Assembly: GCA_947474445.1 (NCBI GenBank)
Contig: CANJJY010000298.1
Coordinates: 1 to 5,747 of the forward strand
DNA: 5,747 bases
Direction: 5' to 3'
From: Oligoflexaceae bacterium
GTDB taxonomy: Bacteria > Bdellovibrionota_B > Oligoflexia > Oligoflexales > Oligoflexaceae
Shown here: positions 1-5,655 of the stretch, piece after piece
How positions within the stretch are numbered: the stretch's first letter is position 1
How the letters are laid out: the number at the start of each line of letters is the position of its first letter
Position numbers and translations under genes: made by a program
Notes under the pieces: generated by a model
What the model saw: only the letters and a program-made list of their open reading frames with translations
What the model was told of the DNA's origin: nothing
The model's database searches: none

Positions 1-1577
1 GGAATCGATATGCCGAGCACATCCTCGGCTATTCGGTCGACGAACTTCTACAGAAAGACTTGGTTGATATTATTCATCCCGAACATTTGGATGCCATCGT
101 CCGGGAATGCGAACTTTTGTACGCAGGGACTATCGAAAGTTCGGTGTTAGAATGCCAACTTTTGCAGGGCAATGGCCTGTTTATCTGGGCTGAATTGTCG
201 TTGGCTCTCTTGCGCGACACCGGTCTCGACCAGGGTTTTTTGATCGTGACGATTCAAAACATCGAGGCGCGCAAAAACACCGAGCTGCGCTACGAAGCGA
301 CCAAACGAGAACTAGAAGAAAATCTTCTGCATCAAAAAGAGGTCGAGGAAAAACTCCGAGGCGCTGACCGAGCCAAAGACGAGTTTTTCGCGGTGCTGTC
401 GCACGAGCTTCGATCGCCGCTCAACGTCATTCTCGGCTACGTTGAATTACTCAAGAAATACGGCCCAGACCTGATTAACTTCTCCGATGCGATCAATGCG
501 ATAGAACGCAGTGCCCTAGCGCAGACGCAGCTGGTCGGCGACTTATTGGAAGTGTCAAAGATCATTGCGGGCAAATTGCCTTTTGAACCTCAGGAGTTCG
601 ATCCTCTTCCCGTCATCACTACAGCGGTTGAAAGCCTTAGGTTTGCGGCTGAAGCAAAGAAGATCAAACTCAGCTGTGAAATCAATATCGACGAACTCCA
701 ACTGCTCGGCGATCCCCACCGCATGACGCAAATCTTGGCAAATCTCCTCAGCAACGCGATAAAATTCACGCCTATCGGTGGTTTAGTGAGTCTCTTCGTG
801 GAGAAGCATGCGAATTTTCTCGAATTGCGCGTCAGCGATTCGGGGATAGGAATTGCGCCGGAGCATTTGGATGCTATTTTTGAACGTTACTTTCAGGAAG
901 AAGGGACGCGGTCCCATAAACATCTCGGTCTCGGTTTAGGTCTGTCGATCGTCAAGCATCTCACGGATTTGCATGGGGGCGTGGTTTGGGCCGAAAGTCA
1001 GGGGCGCGGCTTGGGGGCCAGCTTTATCGTTCGTTTGCCTTTGCTTTTACCATCGCATTTGCCCCTCCGTAAGGAGGGTTCCGGGGATGACCACGGAACT
1101 CAGCAAGTCACCCTGCATAATCCGCAGAGTGCTTTGGCCGGACGGAGGATCCTCCTCGTCGACGATCAGCAGGATCTCCTTTCACTCCTTGTTCGGATTT
1201 TAAGCGGAGCAGGAGCGAGAGTGGATACGGCCTATACGGTGCCTCAAGGATTGGATCTGTGTCGGCGTGAGCGTTACGATTTGATCATCAGCGATATCGC
1301 TATGCCCGAGGTTGACGGCTTCGATTTTTTGCGCGAACTTCGATCTTGGGAAGCGCAGCAGCAGAGTGGTCTGACTCCCGCGATCGCTCTGTCGAGTCAC
1401 AGCGAGTCGCAGAGAATCGACGAAGCGATGAAGGTCGGCTATGCGGCTTATCTGGTCAAGCCGCTTTCCTTTCAGGATCTTCTCTCAAAAGTCTTAGAAA
1501 CCTTAAATGCTCCTCCGAGCCAAACGCCGCTGCGATCGGTCCATGATCATTCACAAATACAGCCGCACTGGGTTTGA
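1..1577 (+). CDS. Hybrid sensor histidine kinase (PAS-HisKA-HATPase-REC), 5' end missing
   Basis: The gene runs off the left edge. The frame is open from base 3, so the TTG at 60 is an internal Leu codon and not a start. Numbering that codon as residue 1, a PAS domain spans the edge to about 68 (GYSVDEL lies just upstream). A charged signalling helix (about 69-107) and a HisKA dimerisation domain follow, with the phospho-acceptor His115 in SHELRSP. The HATPase domain (about 215-327) has the N box (Asn228, Asn232), G1 DSGIG (260-264) and a G2 LGLGLGLS loop (289-296). A linker (about 328-361) leads to a receiver domain (363-482) with Asp368/Asp369, phospho-acceptor Asp412, Ser445/Ser446 and Lys467. 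By family knowledge, it autophosphorylates on His and passes the phosphate to its own Asp. No transmembrane segment or HPt domain is visible; any membrane or further sensor part lies upstream. Its output partner is not in the window. All key residues are present, so it should be active. Confidence 0.95.
   Translation, partial: NRYAEHILGYSVDELLQKDLVDIIHPEHLDAIVRECELLYAGTIESSVLECQLLQGNGLFIWAELSLALLRDTGLDQGFLIVTIQNIEARKNTELRYEATKRELEENLLHQKEVEEKLRGADRAKDEFFAVLSHELRSPLNVILGYVELLKKYGPDLINFSDAINAIERSALAQTQLVGDLLEVSKIIAGKLPFEPQEFDPLPVITTAVESLRFAAEAKKIKLSCEINIDELQLLGDPHRMTQILANLLSNAIKFTPIGGLVSLFVEKHANFLELRVSDSGIGIAPEHLDAIFERYFQEEGTRSHKHLGLGLGLSIVKHLTDLHGGVVWAESQGRGLGASFIVRLPLLLPSHLPLRKEGSGDDHGTQQVTLHNPQSALAGRRILLVDDQQDLLSLLVRILSGAGARVDTAYTVPQGLDLCRRERYDLIISDIAMPEVDGFDFLRELRSWEAQQQSGLTPAIALSSHSESQRIDEAMKVGYAAYLVKPLSFQDLLSKVLETLNAPPSQTPLRSVHDHSQIQPHWV
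1063..1099 (+). repeat. Back-to-back hairpins inside the kinase linker (REP-like candidate)
   Basis: Two adjoining inverted repeats lie in the coding region between HATPase and receiver. The first is CCCTCC (1063-1068), loop GTAA, GGAGGG (1073-1078); as RNA this is a 6-bp GC-rich stem closed by a GNRA-type tetraloop. The second starts at the same G1078: GTTCCG (1078-1083), a G/A mismatch, GG, loop ATGA, CC, then CGGAAC (1094-1099). The pair encodes part of the hydrophilic linker (PLRKEGSGDDHGT). It resembles the dispersed palindromic units that sit in or between genes in many bacterial genomes. Whether it is dispersed here cannot be seen from one copy. Confidence 0.5.
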
Positions 1578-1606
1578 GCTTGGTCTCCGGTTGGAACCGC
1601 GCTGTC

Positions 1607-1626
1607 AGGGGGAAGTTCGTCCCTCT
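1607..1626 (+). terminator. Possible weak transcription terminator or attenuating hairpin after the kinase gene
   Basis: AGGGGGA (1607-1613) pairs with TCCCTCT (1620-1626), giving seven pairs including one G-T wobble around a six-base loop. It begins 30 bases after the kinase stop codon. There is no clean T-tract behind it, only TCTT, so as an intrinsic terminator it is weak. It is the only stem of note between the kinase and the next gene. Confidence 0.22.
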
Positions 1627-1652
1627 TCAGCGGCCGGAACCTGCTGTGCGCA

Positions 1653-1699
1653 TGAATTCTGCTTTGTTTCTTCCCCCTCCCGGACGAATTCAGTAGAAT
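1653..1699 (+). promoter_or_regulatory. Candidate promoter region with inverted repeat upstream of the cNMP-binding gene
   Basis: A TAGAAT hexamer (1694-1699) matches five of six bases of a sigma-70 -10 box and would start transcription about 35 bases before the ATG at 1742. No good -35 box is seen 16-18 bases upstream (the region is TTCCCC). A 7-bp inverted repeat, TGAATTC (1653-1659) and GAATTCA (1686-1692), with half-site centres 33 bases apart, frames the missing -35 region and ends next to the -10. That could suit an activator or repressor site. This is pattern inference only. Confidence 0.25.
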
Positions 1700-1741
1700 A
1701 GAGCCATATATCGAATTTCGAAGAACGGAACGGGGAGAGGC

Positions 1742-2746
1742 ATGGAAATCATCAAAGCCTTTAAGGCTGGCGAGATTTTGTTCAATGAAGGCGATCCCTG
1801 TGATTCACTTTTTATTATAAAAGTCGGCAAAGTCGAAATTTTCAAGCAAAAGACCGACCGCGAAATTATATTGAACGTTCAAAAGCCCGGTGAGGTGATC
1901 GGTCTTCTGACCTTTTTCAATCATGGTCGTCGCTTGGCTTCGGCGCGGGCCCAAGTCTATACCGAAGGCGTCCTGATCATGCGTAAGGCCGGGACCGAGC
2001 CCGATTCAGTCACCAATCTTCCCCAGTGGGTACAGATCGTCTTGAAGGAATTCACCCTGCGGCTTGAGCAGATGAATGAAAAGTTCATGACCTCGACCAT
2101 CGAAGTCGACCAGATTAAGTCCAAAATGCAGGACCCGCTGTTCGTGTCGATCCAGATCGCTAATTGCGTGACTGAGCTGGGTGCCGGACAGGCCATTACC
2201 GCGAGTGACGGGACGCCGGTTCTTAAATACGAAGAATTAAAAGTGACGCTCGGCCGTTGCCTCGAATACGATCTTCCGACCGTCGATCGAGTCTTTGAAA
2301 TCTTCGACAGTGCCGACCTTTTGAAGATCGAAAAAGAACCGACGACTCAACGCACTTATATCAGTCTGGAAGGGGCGCGCAACCTCGCTTGGTATCCCGA
2401 GTTCTTCCGTTCGAAACCATCGAATAACAAAAAGCTTTTCAGCTCTCCGCTCAGCGACGAACATCGGCGCGTGCTCCTCGGCCTCTGCGAATACGTGCAT
2501 AAAACCGGCGGACGTCAGGATCAAATCTATATCGTTGAAGTTCCCTTGATCGCTTCGTGTCTCGAAAATATGGCTGGAGTGATCTACGATCAGGCGGCCG
2601 TCGATGCGGGCGCGGAGCTGGGCCTCCTTGAGGTGCGTGAGACGGCTGAACAGCTTTGTCTTCATTTCCACCCGAACGACCTGAAGCGTTCCCTCCAGGT
2701 CGTTGAGATCGTCTCAAGGCTGCGAGTAAACCCCCATTTTGTATAA
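1742..2746 (+). CDS. Cyclic-nucleotide-binding-domain protein with unusual C-terminal region
   Basis: The 334-residue product starts with a cNMP-binding (Crp/PKA-R type) beta-barrel at about 1-85. GEILFNEGDPCDSLFIIKVG is the usual entry strand pair. The phosphate-binding cassette follows as GEVIGLL (50-56) and RRLASARA (63-70), where Arg64 and Ser67 align with the ligand-contacting Arg and Ser/Thr of the family. A helix-rich connector (about 94-130) corresponds to the Crp C-helix. The rest is not the usual single 70-residue Crp helix-turn-helix. Two segments (about 131-210 and 237-320) each look like helix-helix-helix followed by a beta-wing, and may be tandem winged-helix folds, but this is inferred from pattern alone. 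No membrane span or signal peptide is present, so it should be cytoplasmic. A purine-rich Shine-Dalgarno stretch (1732-1740) precedes the ATG closely. It lies 164 bp after the kinase gene on the same strand and converges with the Hsp70 gene. The ligand (cAMP, cGMP, c-di-GMP or none) cannot be read from sequence. Confidence 0.88.
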   Translation: MEIIKAFKAGEILFNEGDPCDSLFIIKVGKVEIFKQKTDREIILNVQKPGEVIGLLTFFNHGRRLASARAQVYTEGVLIMRKAGTEPDSVTNLPQWVQIVLKEFTLRLEQMNEKFMTSTIEVDQIKSKMQDPLFVSIQIANCVTELGAGQAITASDGTPVLKYEELKVTLGRCLEYDLPTVDRVFEIFDSADLLKIEKEPTTQRTYISLEGARNLAWYPEFFRSKPSNNKKLFSSPLSDEHRRVLLGLCEYVHKTGGRQDQIYIVEVPLIASCLENMAGVIYDQAAVDAGAELGLLEVRETAEQLCLHFHPNDLKRSLQVVEIVSRLRVNPHFV

Positions 2747-2774
2747 ATCTCGTCTCAAGAAGGCCATCTTTTCC

Positions 2775-4046
2775 TTACTCAGCCAGCAGCTGAAAAGCCC
2801 GCTGAGCCAATCCTTGGATCACGGCATGAAAAGGCAGATGCTGCTGCAATTTCTCCCGGCCGAACTTCTGTGCCAAGGCCTCTTGCAAGGCGGCCAGTCG
2901 AGCCGTACCTCCCGTACAACACACGATGTCGATCTCAGTCGGCTGCAAACCTGCCGCCAGCAGAGTGTCGTCGAGACTTTTCATAATGGTTTGAACTAAA
3001 GGTTCCGCCAGTTCGAGAAACACCTCTCTCGGCAGAGGGAGTTCGAGAGAAATCCCGGGGTATCGATAATCAATCGCACTCATCGAAGAGGTGCTCAGAC
3101 CTTTTTTGCCTTCTTCGATGCATTGGAAGAGATGATAACCCTGCCGCTCTTCGATCAAGATGGTGAGACGCTCAAGGAGGAGGGCATCGTCGCCGCCGAC
3201 ACTCCACTGATCGAGCTGCCTAAAGAACTCTTTGTAATCCTGTTTGCCGAGGAGGAGCAGATCGGCAGGTGAACACATCTTTCTCACCAAAGCTTTGGGC
3301 AGACTCATGATGTTCGAACCGAAAGGGACTCGATACATGATCTTCGACCCAAAGGAAGGCGCGACGACGTGTTCCATGATGCCGCCATCAAAAGCGTCAC
3401 CCGCCACCGACAGTCCTCCCAGCGCTAACACGTCTTGATCGCTAAAGCCCTCAGGGCGCATGCGAACGACTGTAAAATCGCTAGTTCCCCCGCCAAAGTC
3501 GGCGATCAGCACGGTTTTCGCCTCGTGAAGGTGCTGCGCAAAATGATGGGCCGCGGCCACCGGTTCAGGACAAAAGCTGATGTGTTTAAAGCCGGCCAGG
3601 CGAGCTGACTTGTCTAAGCGGGCCAAGGCCTCGCGATGCAGCTCGATCTGCGGCGAAAACAAAGCTGGATGACCGAGAACGACTTGATCCAGTTCTTTTT
3701 GCAGGTGAATCTCGGCGCGAGTTCGCATCGTCGACAGCATGCGCGCCAGTAAATCTTCGAGGGAATAGTAGATGCCGTGAACCTGCGTTCCTTGAAAACT
3801 GCGATCAGGCAAAAACTTCTTGAGCGAACGAAAAATACGTCCTTCGGCCCCATGATCGTAGTACAGCGCGATGGCTTCTTCACCACTTTGCCATTCGTGG
3901 CGCCGCGGTGAATACAGCACGCTGCGCAAGATAGTGGGATCGCTGTGACTCGGATCGATCGGGAGGGGAGGTAAAGTCCCAGCCGCTGTCGCCCCTGCGA
4001 CGAGTGAATTAGAAGTTCCAAAATCGATAGCCAAACTAGTTTTCAT
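2775..4046 (-). CDS. Hsp70-family actin-like ATPase, YegD-type (no substrate-binding domain)
   Basis: The 423-residue product is an Hsp70 nucleotide-binding domain with almost nothing after it. Seen in order are phosphate-1 loop DFGTSNS (8-14); EPVAAA (161-166), the family's conserved Glu region; phosphate-2 loop DFGGGTSD (183-190); a GDAFD segment (216-220); EEGKKGLS (311-318); the adenosine motif TGGTARL (378-384); and a closing V-x-x-GLA (409-414). This order and the roughly 425-450 residue length match the YegD family of Escherichia coli, whose client is unknown. Full DnaK-type proteins are about 200 residues longer. It should be a cytosolic ATP-binding protein. I place the start at the ATG at 4046, not at the TTG one codon upstream, because GGAG lies six bases before the ATG and only three before the TTG. 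No DnaJ or GrpE partner is nearby. It is transcribed alone, towards the cNMP-binding gene, with 28 bp between the two stop codons. Confidence 0.93.
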   Translation of the reverse strand: MKTSLAIDFGTSNSLVAGATAAGTLPPLPIDPSHSDPTILRSVLYSPRRHEWQSGEEAIALYYDHGAEGRIFRSLKKFLPDRSFQGTQVHGIYYSLEDLLARMLSTMRTRAEIHLQKELDQVVLGHPALFSPQIELHREALARLDKSARLAGFKHISFCPEPVAAAHHFAQHLHEAKTVLIADFGGGTSDFTVVRMRPEGFSDQDVLALGGLSVAGDAFDGGIMEHVVAPSFGSKIMYRVPFGSNIMSLPKALVRKMCSPADLLLLGKQDYKEFFRQLDQWSVGGDDALLLERLTILIEERQGYHLFQCIEEGKKGLSTSSMSAIDYRYPGISLELPLPREVFLELAEPLVQTIMKSLDDTLLAAGLQPTEIDIVCCTGGTARLAALQEALAQKFGREKLQQHLPFHAVIQGLAQRAFQLLAE

Positions 4047-4052
4047 CAAGAT

Positions 4053-4056
4053 CTCC
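4053..4056 (-). promoter_or_regulatory. Ribosome binding site that fixes the Hsp70-like start
   Basis: GGAG on the minus strand sits six bases before the ATG at 4046, which is standard spacing. The in-frame TTG at 4049-4047 would have only three bases of spacing, so the ATG is the more likely start and the product begins MKTSLAIDFG. Confidence 0.7.
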
Positions 4057-4089
4057 AGCGATCACCTAAGCCTTGCGGCGGCCAGAACC

Positions 4090-4119
4090 ATTTGCGCACG
4101 GAGACGGCCCCCTCGTCAA
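4090..4119 (-). promoter_or_regulatory. Weak candidate promoter for the Hsp70-like gene
   Basis: Read on the minus strand, TTGACG (+ strand 4119-4114) matches five of six bases of a -35 box. Eighteen bases on lies GCAAAT (4095-4090), which matches only half of a -10 box. Transcription would start near 4083, leaving a leader of about 37 bases. A better -10 (TAAAAT, + strand 4230-4225) lies further upstream but has no -35 partner. Either could serve; neither is strong. Confidence 0.22.
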
Positions 4120-4274
4120 GCCTGTCTGAGAGCTTTTTCGAGGCTTTGGCGCAGTGAAGAGCGGGCGCTTGCCGACACGTTTTCCAGGGGCAAAGTAGTT
4201 TTGCTACAGAATCTGACAGAATGGATTTTATCTTTGCGCGCCCGAGCAAAGAGGTCCTCCGCTGCAGGGCAAGC

Positions 4275-4286
4275 CTGCGATCGCAG
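4275..4286. promoter_or_regulatory. 12-bp perfect palindrome, operator-like
   Basis: CTGCGATCGCAG is perfectly symmetric over twelve bases and contains the octamer GCGATCGC. It overlaps a larger foldable element in which GCTGC (4261-4265) can pair with GCAGC (4283-4287) around a small inner AGGGC/GCCT stem. Its place in the divergent region would suit a dimeric regulator of one or both flanking genes. CGATCG is also unusually common in this DNA, so the site may instead reflect general composition. Confidence 0.35.
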
Positions 4287-4362
4287 CACCTTACTGCTCC
4301 ATGCGACAGGGGTGGCGCGTCTGATCAAGTCTTGACCATGCCTTGCGAGACTGTTAGTCATT

Positions 4363-4376
4363 TGATTGTTAAATCA
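4363..4376. promoter_or_regulatory. TGATT-GTTA-AATCA dyad upstream of the GH8 gene
   Basis: Five-base arms TGATT (4363-4367) and AATCA (4372-4376) flank a four-base spacer, in an AT-richer patch about 115 bases before the GH8 start. The shape recalls Crp/Fnr operators, but the half-sites and spacing match neither the TTGAT-N4-ATCAA (Fnr) nor the TGTGA-N6-TCACA (Crp) consensus. TTAAAT inside it (4369-4374) could also act as a poor -10 box. Confidence 0.25.
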
Positions 4377-4404
4377 CTTTACAAAGCTCTGTAGCGCGGT
4401 CAAG

Positions 4405-4433
4405 AAAAGCAAGGCATCCTCTGGGGGCTTTTT
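4405..4433 (+). terminator. Possible leader attenuator hairpin before the GH8 gene
   Basis: AAAAGC (4405-4410) can pair with GCTTTT (4427-4432), and the run of five T (4429-4433) forms the distal arm. The stem is AT-rich with a 16-base loop, so termination would be weak. GCATC (4414-4418) in the loop can instead pair with GATGC at 4436-4440 or 4461-4465, which would make folds that compete with the first. All this lies in the presumed untranslated leader of the GH8 gene, ahead of its AAGGAG site at 4477-4482. Confidence 0.22.
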
Positions 4434-4489
4434 GAGATGCGATTTATCATGAGATGGCGTGATGCAGGCTTAGCTCAAGGAGTCGCTCG

Positions 4490-5623
4490 ATGTATGTCCG
4501 ACTTTTCAGCCTCTTGCTGACCTGCGCTCTGGCCCTGAACAGTGTCGATGCTGCCCCGCGGATGCGACCGGTGGGAGTGCAAGAGGCCCCCAGCGCGAGC
4601 CAATCTTTTAATCAAAACGACGAGAAATCATGGTTTGCGTACCGGCCGCGTGAAATCCGTGATGATCAACTGCAGGCCGAATACGATCGATGGAAGACAA
4701 GACATCTCGCCCTCTGCGGTGACGGCAGCGCGGATGTTCGCAAAGAAGCGAGCGAAGCCGTCTCGGAAGGAACCGGATACGGTCTGCTCCTCGCCGTCAG
4801 TATGGGCGATCGAGCCACCTTTGATCGCTTGCTCGCCGGTTTTCAGCGACGCAAAAACTCCAGCGGTATGATGAGTTGGCGATTTGCCCTCTGCGGCGCA
4901 GCCTTGAGCCAAGGAGCAGCGACGGATGCCGATCTCGACATCGCGATGGCTTTAGTGATGGCTGACCACAAGTGGGGTGGCTATCGCGGAGAAGCCGAGG
5001 GTTTGATCTCTTCGATCAAGCGGTACGCGGTGACTCAATGCAATGGTTTTCTCGTGCTGCGACCCGGCGATCACTGGGGCGCTTGTCTCGACGCCAATGA
5101 TCAGCGCTTGAATCCCTCTTATTTTGCCCCGGCCTATTATCGCGAATTCAGTCGATACATGCCCCAAAACGCCGATTTTTGGTTGGCTCTCGCCTACGAT
5201 TCCTATCGCCTGCTCAATCGCTATCAACAGAACCTGGGCGGTCTTCTGCCCGACTGGGCTTACGTTGATGGCGGTATGGTCGGTAGTTACGGCTATGAAG
5301 CCTGTCGCGTGCCTTGGCGCATCGCTATGGATTTTGCCTGGCATGGTCAAGCCGAAGCGCAGATGGTTCTGCAAAAAATGCACGATTACGTCGCGGCCAG
5401 GGGCGGGCCGGAAGCCGCAACCGACCAGAAGAACAGTTGCTTTGTCGGTGGACTCGCCTTAACGGCCACGGCGGTGAATCAAGACACGACCGACAGCTGG
5501 TATCGGCTGTGGCTGCGCGGTATTCCCGAAGCTCAAGATCCTATGGTCGGCGACAACCCCTACTACCAAGGAACTCTGCGCGTCTTGTATATGCTGCTCG
5601 CAGGTTCGGCTTTGAAACCCTAG
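4490..5623 (+). CDS. Secreted glycoside hydrolase family 8 (probable endo-1,4-beta-glucanase)
   Basis: The 377-residue product carries a clear Sec signal peptide: Arg4, a hydrophobic core (5-17) and probable cleavage after VDA (19-21). The GH8 (alpha/alpha)6-barrel follows. Diagnostic motifs are SEGTGYG (92-98), whose Glu93 matches the family proton donor; SWRF (129-132); ATDADLDIA (144-152), with substrate-site Asp146/Asp148; NPSYFAPAYY (208-217); and the RxPWRxxxD segment (273-281). I did not assign the catalytic base with confidence. GH8 enzymes cut internal beta-1,4 bonds in cellulose, xylan, chitosan or lichenan; cellulose is the commonest substrate but cannot be settled here. Six Cys remain in the mature chain (76, 135, 184, 199, 272, 317), which would allow disulfides outside the cytoplasm. 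The length is normal for a single-domain enzyme with no carbohydrate-binding module. The ATG is set by AAGGAG seven bases upstream. No cellulose synthase (bcs) genes adjoin it, and an ABC ATPase gene follows at 32 bp. Confidence 0.94.
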   Translation: MYVRLFSLLLTCALALNSVDAAPRMRPVGVQEAPSASQSFNQNDEKSWFAYRPREIRDDQLQAEYDRWKTRHLALCGDGSADVRKEASEAVSEGTGYGLLLAVSMGDRATFDRLLAGFQRRKNSSGMMSWRFALCGAALSQGAATDADLDIAMALVMADHKWGGYRGEAEGLISSIKRYAVTQCNGFLVLRPGDHWGACLDANDQRLNPSYFAPAYYREFSRYMPQNADFWLALAYDSYRLLNRYQQNLGGLLPDWAYVDGGMVGSYGYEACRVPWRIAMDFAWHGQAEAQMVLQKMHDYVAARGGPEAATDQKNSCFVGGLALTATAVNQDTTDSWYRLWLRGIPEAQDPMVGDNPYYQGTLRVLYMLLAGSALKP

Positions 5624-5655
5624 GTGAGACGAACAATTCTTCACGGTGAGGACCT

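Larger units (their letters stand above)
4047..4489. other. Divergent intergenic region, no convincing gene
   Basis: This 443-bp stretch separates the divergent Hsp70-like and GH8 genes. The open frames in it (up to about 80 codons on the minus strand) lack recognisable domains, are rich in Cys, Trp and Arg in the manner of chance frames, and overlap one another. What it holds instead is small symmetric DNA. There is an AAGCCT/AGGCTT inverted repeat (4118-4123 and 4141-4146). ACAGAAT occurs twice ten bases apart (4206-4212, 4216-4222). A 12-bp perfect palindrome lies at 4275-4286, and TCAAG-t-CTTGA at 4325-4335. A TGATT-N4-AATCA dyad sits at 4363-4376, with leader hairpins at 4405-4465. Promoters and operators for both flanking genes are expected here. 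Confidence 0.7.

Noticed and set aside
60..62. TTG at 60 as the start of the kinase gene
   Set aside because: The frame is open to the left edge and the upstream residues continue the PAS motif (GYSVDEL), so this codon is internal.
2237..2671. Long open frame of 144 codons antisense to the cNMP-binding gene
   Set aside because: It has no recognisable domain and lies wholly opposite a gene with clear family motifs, so it is a chance antisense frame.
2703..2759. Perfect TTGAGA-TCG-TCTCAA hairpin at the end of the cNMP gene and a 10-bp direct repeat TCGTCTCAAG (2709-2718, 2750-2759)
   Set aside because: There is no T-tract, the stem is short and lies in coding sequence, and the direct repeat is a single pair. 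Not enough for a terminator or repeat call.
2778..2806. CTCAGC/GCTGAG inverted repeat at the 3' end of the Hsp70-like gene as a shared terminator
   Set aside because: It lies inside the coding region with a 17-base loop and no T run on either strand. I see no convincing terminator in the 28-bp convergent gap.
3614..4021. 135-codon frame on the same strand as the Hsp70-like gene but in another frame
   Set aside because: It is fully nested in the Hsp70-like gene and has no domain or ribosome site; its Arg- and Cys-rich composition is typical of an out-of-frame reading.
4046..4249. 67-codon minus-strand frame whose TGA overlaps the Hsp70-like ATG (TGATG), as in translational coupling
   Set aside because: The overlap is suggestive, but the product is Cys/Trp/Arg-rich without a motif, and its start codon is not ATG. 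Chance is more likely.
4490..4525. Lipoprotein signal (LLTC) at the GH8 N terminus
   Set aside because: The residue before Cys12 is Thr rather than Gly, Ala or Ser, and the hydrophobic core continues past it. A standard signal-peptidase I site after VDA fits better.
4952..5383. 143-codon frame antisense to the GH8 gene
   Set aside because: It overlaps the catalytic barrel coding region and has no family resemblance.
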